Source: Paracoccus sp041927875 (GTDB lineage: Bacteria > Pseudomonadota > Alphaproteobacteria > Rhodobacterales > Rhodobacteraceae). From it: a DNA stretch of 64,000 nucleotides. This document shows positions 61,142-64,000 of the stretch, piece by piece. The translations under genes and the position numbers were made by a program. Each line of letters starts with the position of its first letter. Positions within the stretch are counted from its first letter, which is position 1. The notes beneath the pieces are model-generated. The model saw only the letters and a program-made list of their open reading frames with translations, did not search any database and was not told where the DNA came from. Location: assembly GCF_041927875.1 (NCBI RefSeq), contig NZ_JBHFHN010000007.1. The stretch is one strand, 5' to 3'.

Positions 61142-62683
61142 TTACAGGAATGCGTCCGGCACAGCGGCCTTCTTGCGCGCGACATAATCATCCAGCGCCT
61201 CGCGGATGGCGGGGTCGAGGTCGGGGGCCTGGTATTCGCCCAGCATCCGCGTGACGCGGGCGGCGGCCAGGGCCACGGTGTCGCGGCCGCCCTCCTCCTC
61301 CCATGTCTCGAAGGGTTTGTAGTCGAACAGGCTGGTGCGCCAGAAGGCGTCCTTGAAATTGGCCTGCGTATGAGCAGTGCCAAGGTAGTGGCCGCCGGGG
61401 CCGACCTCGCGGATGGCGTCCATTGCCTGCCCGTTGGTGCTGATGTCGATGCCGCCCGCCAGCCGGTGCAGCACGCCCAACTGGTCGGCATCCATGACGT
61501 ATTTTTCGTAAGACGAGACCAGCCCGCCTTCCAGCCAGCCGCAGGCATGCAGCATGAAGTTGACGCCCGACAGAAGGCCGATGTTCAGGCTGTTGGCGGT
61601 TTCATAGGCGGCCTGCGCATCGGGAAGTTTCGAGCCGCAGAACGAGCCTGCGCTGCGATAGGGCAGGCCCAGGCGGCGCGCCAACTGGCCCGCGCCCAGG
61701 GTGATCTGCGCGGCCTCGGGCGTGCCGAAGGTGGGCGCGCCCGAATTCATGTCGATCGAGGTGACGAAGGCCCCAAAGATCACCGGCGCGCCGGGGCGCA
61801 GAAGCTGGCTGTAGGCGACGCCCGCCAGCACCTCGGCCAGAACCTGCGTCAGCGTGCCCGCCACCGTCACCGGGGCCATGGCGCCGCCGACAATGAAGGG
61901 GCTGATGATGCAGGCCTGATTTGCCTTCGCGTAGACCTCGAGCGCGCCCATCATCACGGAATCAAAGGTCAGCGGGCTGTTGATGTTGATCAGGCTGGTC
62001 ATCACCGTGTTCTGATCGACGAAATCCGACCCGAACAGGATCTTCGACATCTCCACACTGTCGGCGGCGCGCGCGGGTTCGGTGACCGAGCCCATATAGG
62101 GCTTGTCCGACAGCGTCATATGGGCGTGCAGCATGTCCAGATGGCGTTTGTTGACCGGCACATCGGTCGGTTCGCAGACCGTGCCGCCGGAATGGTGCAG
62201 CCATTTCGACATCTGCCCCAGCTTCACGAAATTGCGGAAGTCGGCAATGGTGGCGTAGCGCCGCCCGCCCGCCTGATCGCGGACAAAGGGCGGGCCATAG
62301 ACCGGGGCCAGCACCAGGTTCTTGCCGCCGATCACCACGTTGCGATCGGGGTTGCGGGCGTGCTGGGTGATGGTCTGGGGCGCGGTCGCGCAAAGCTGGC
62401 GCGCCAGGCCACGGGGGATGCGCACGCGCTCGCCCTCGATCTCGGCGCCGGCATTGCGCCACAGCTCCAGCGCGGCGGGGTTGTCGACGAAGTTCACGCC
62501 GATCTCGGCCAGCACGGTTTCGGCATTGGCCTCGATGATGGCCAGCGCCTCGTCGTTCAGCACGTCAAGATTGGGGATGTTGCGTTCGATATAGCGCGCG
62601 AACTCTTGCCGGACGGCGGTGCGTTCGGCGCGGCGGGCGGCACCACCGCCACCCCGGCGGCCACGGCTGGTTTCTTCGGACAT
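61142..62683 (-). CDS. trimethylamine methyltransferase (MttB) superfamily protein, no pyrrolysine
   Basis: A 513-residue TIM-barrel protein of the MttB superfamily. It opens in the middle part with IEANAETVLAEIGVNF and shows SKWLHHSGGTVCEPTDVPV in pieces, MGSVTEPARAADSVEM, INSPLTFDSVMMGALEVYAKA in pieces, LRPGAPVIFGAF and GPGGHYLGTAHTQ. There is no in-frame amber codon, so it is the non-Pyl type; characterised relatives demethylate glycine betaine or similar quaternary amines onto a corrinoid protein. No corrinoid protein gene is adjacent. The N-tail is Arg/Gly-rich (RGRRGGGGAARRAERT). ATG 62683 follows GGGTTCCC poorly; a start 36 bp upstream is possible. Confidence 0.88.
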   Translation of the reverse strand: MSEETSRGRRGGGGAARRAERTAVRQEFARYIERNIPNLDVLNDEALAIIEANAETVLAEIGVNFVDNPAALELWRNAGAEIEGERVRIPRGLARQLCATAPQTITQHARNPDRNVVIGGKNLVLAPVYGPPFVRDQAGGRRYATIADFRNFVKLGQMSKWLHHSGGTVCEPTDVPVNKRHLDMLHAHMTLSDKPYMGSVTEPARAADSVEMSKILFGSDFVDQNTVMTSLININSPLTFDSVMMGALEVYAKANQACIISPFIVGGAMAPVTVAGTLTQVLAEVLAGVAYSQLLRPGAPVIFGAFVTSIDMNSGAPTFGTPEAAQITLGAGQLARRLGLPYRSAGSFCGSKLPDAQAAYETANSLNIGLLSGVNFMLHACGWLEGGLVSSYEKYVMDADQLGVLHRLAGGIDISTNGQAMDAIREVGPGGHYLGTAHTQANFKDAFWRTSLFDYKPFETWEEEGGRDTVALAAARVTRMLGEYQAPDLDPAIREALDDYVARKKAAVPDAFL

Positions 62684-62721
62684 GGGAACCCCGTCAGATT
62701 GTTTGATCCCGAATAGCAAAC

Positions 62722-62747
62722 GCGCCCCAAAGGGGGCGCGCCTTTTG
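62722..62747. terminator. hairpin terminator between the ABC ATPase and methyltransferase genes
   Basis: CGCGCCCC at 62722-62729 pairs with GGGGCGCG at 62734-62741. On the plus strand it is followed by CCTTTT, on the minus strand by TTTGCTATT. It lies about 25 bases after the ATPase stop on the minus strand. Confidence 0.65.
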
Positions 62748-62772
62748 CGTCATCCTGCGCGCGATTGCGACA

Positions 62773-63864
62773 TCAGCGCCACAGCAGCGACTGGCCGTCG
62801 GCAAAGATCTGCACCTTGTCGGGCGTCGTGGTCAGCGCGACATGGGCGTGGCGCAGGCTGGAATGGATGCCGGGGAACTTGGCGATCACGCCGGTCGCTG
62901 CGCCCGCCTCGGGGCGGAAGTAAAGCTGGGTGACCTCGCCCAAGGCCTCGGTGATCGCCACCTCGCCGGAATAGACGGGCTGGCCGGTGGTGGCGGGGGT
63001 GAAATCCTCGGGGCGGATGCCGACATTGACGACGCGGCCCATATCATCGCCGGTGGTCGGCACCATCGACTGCACCACACCGCCGCCGTTCAGGGTGACG
63101 GTGGTGACCGGGCCGGTGGCGGTGATGCGACCCGGCAGCAGGTTCATCGCCGGGCTGCCGATGAACTGGGCCACGAACTCATTGCGGGGGCGGGTGTAAA
63201 GCTCCAGCGGCGCGCCGACCTGGGCGATGCCGCCGCCCGCCAGCACGACGATGCGCGAGGCGAGCGTCATCGCCTCGACCTGATCATGGGTCACATAGAT
63301 CATCGTGCGATCGGGCATCTGTTCCTTCATCTGCGCGATCTCGATCCGGGTGGCGACGCGCAGCGCGGCGTCAAGGTTCGACAGCGGTTCATCAAACAGG
63401 TAAACCTTGGGGTCACGCACGATGGCGCGGCCGATGGCGACACGCTGACGCTGGCCGCCCGACAGCGCCTTGGGCAGGCGGTCCAGATAGGGGGTCAGTT
63501 GCAGCGCGCGGCCCGCGCGGTCAGTCGCCTCGCGGATTTCCTCGGCGGATTTGCCGGCGATCTTCATGGCAAAGGCCATGTTGTCGCGCACCGTCATATG
63601 CGGATACAGCGCATAGGACTGGAACACCATGGCGATTCCGCGCTGCGCGGGCGGCACATCGTTCATCCGCACCCCGTCGATGAACAAGTCGCCGCCGGTG
63701 ATGCGTTCAAGCCCGGCGATCATCCGCAGCAAGGTCGACTTGCCGCAGCCCGAGGGGCCGACGAAGACCACGAACTCACCCGAGGTGATGTCAAGGTTGA
63801 TGTCCGACAGGACTTTCACTTCGCCATAGGCTTTCGACACGTTGCTGAGCTTCAGATCGGCCAT
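62773..63864 (-). CDS. sugar ABC transporter ATPase (AglK/UgpC/MalK type)
   Basis: A 363-residue ATPase. Walker A GPSGCGKST, Q-loop VFQSYALYPHM, signature LSGGQRQRVAIGRA, Walker B VYLFDEPLSNLDA and H-loop YVTHDQVEAM are present, with a C-terminal TOBE domain (about 235-360, including MNLLPGRI and GIRPEDF). Such ATPases serve sugar importers. The upstream partial gene looks like an alpha-glucosidase, so I favour AglK of an alpha-glucoside system, but the transport genes are outside the window. Confidence 0.92.
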   Translation of the reverse strand: MADLKLSNVSKAYGEVKVLSDINLDITSGEFVVFVGPSGCGKSTLLRMIAGLERITGGDLFIDGVRMNDVPPAQRGIAMVFQSYALYPHMTVRDNMAFAMKIAGKSAEEIREATDRAGRALQLTPYLDRLPKALSGGQRQRVAIGRAIVRDPKVYLFDEPLSNLDAALRVATRIEIAQMKEQMPDRTMIYVTHDQVEAMTLASRIVVLAGGGIAQVGAPLELYTRPRNEFVAQFIGSPAMNLLPGRITATGPVTTVTLNGGGVVQSMVPTTGDDMGRVVNVGIRPEDFTPATTGQPVYSGEVAITEALGEVTQLYFRPEAGAATGVIAKFPGIHSSLRHAHVALTTTPDKVQIFADGQSLLWR

Positions 63865-63882
63865 GGCCCGTCCCCCTACCCC

Positions 63883-64000
63883 TTAAACATTGGTAATCGT
63901 CACCTGCCACGGCGCCAGCCCTTCGGCGGGAACATCGGACAGGTTGGCACTGATACGCAACGCCTCGTCACCCTCGCGGCGGGTGAAGCTGATGACATCG
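63883..64000 (-). CDS. C-terminal fragment of a probable alpha-glucosidase (GH13)
   Basis: The last 38 codons of a gene entering from beyond the window end: DVISFTRREGDEALRISANL then SDVPAEGLAPWQVTITNV and TAA. The pattern of a beta-sandwich with V-I-S-F-x-R and A-N-L-S resembles the C-terminus of GH13 alpha-glucosidases. The stop is 18 bp from the ATPase start on the same strand. Too short for certainty. Confidence 0.5.
   Translation of the reverse strand, partial: DVISFTRREGDEALRISANLSDVPAEGLAPWQVTITNV

Noticed and set aside
61142..62683. Pyrrolysine-containing trimethylamine methyltransferase
   Set aside because: No in-frame TAG within the gene.

Overview
The window is high-GC alphaproteobacterial chromosome, most likely Rhodobacteraceae and probably Paracoccus or a close relative. 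I infer this from gene order and family content: ctrA with sciP, gapR, the trpE/trpGDC-moaC-moeA-lexA block, the lpxB-lpxI-lpxA-fabZ-skp-bamA-rseP-dxr-cdsA-uppS-frr block, a GAAC-N7-GAAC LexA operator and cmk/rpsA/ihfB/lapA/trpF/trpB. No rRNA is present; there is one tRNA (Thr, UGU). I see no phage and no CRISPR.

Layout. 1-1345: a possible transposase scrap, then an 11-copy tandem array of about 105 bp units, ending at the ctrA terminator. 1346-8732: ctrA with its own CtrA box, sciP, mnmA, proB-obgE, ccdA, a DUF502 protein and a patatin. 8796-12821: tRNA-Thr, a 29-bp tandem repeat, a FbpB-like permease, an unrecognised sulfotransferase-like protein, a repeat-bearing gap, gapR and a small membrane protein. 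12822-14573: 1.7 kb of gene-free DNA holding a second array of alternating 105-111 and 124-126 bp units. 14574-22628 (minus): omega-amino-acid aminotransferase, XRE/ScfR-type regulator, stand-alone receiver, two-helix membrane protein, SLC5-transporter/histidine-kinase fusion, FliM-like protein and dksA. 22846-35863 (plus): kup, an aminotransferase, ppiD-trpE, trpG-trpD, ung, trpC-moaC-moeA and lexA. 35864-36571: gene-free. 36572-50893 (minus): lipid A, envelope assembly and isoprenoid genes, frr, an M32 carboxypeptidase and ctaA. 50990-54565: a class V aminotransferase, an orphan polyamine-type binding protein, DUF2237 and DUF4893 proteins. 54562-61042 (minus): trpB, GNAT, trpF, lapA, ihfB, rpsA, a nitroreductase gene with an in-frame amber codon, cmk. 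61142-64000 (minus): a non-pyrrolysine MttB-type methyltransferase, a sugar ABC ATPase, and the C-terminus of a probable alpha-glucosidase.

Three themes stand out. First, three cell-cycle/nucleoid regulators (CtrA, SciP, GapR) lie within 11 kb, flanked by two non-coding arrays. Second, a transporter-kinase, a tiny membrane protein and an output-less receiver are followed by a FliM-like protein, which may be a signalling unit outside flagella. Third, a 22-23 bp element recurs in six intergenic places, once as a facing pair that makes a bidirectional hairpin. The lpxB product carries an unusual insertion of about 58 residues, and the nitroreductase is probably a recent pseudogene.

All assignments come from reading the sequence; no database search was run.
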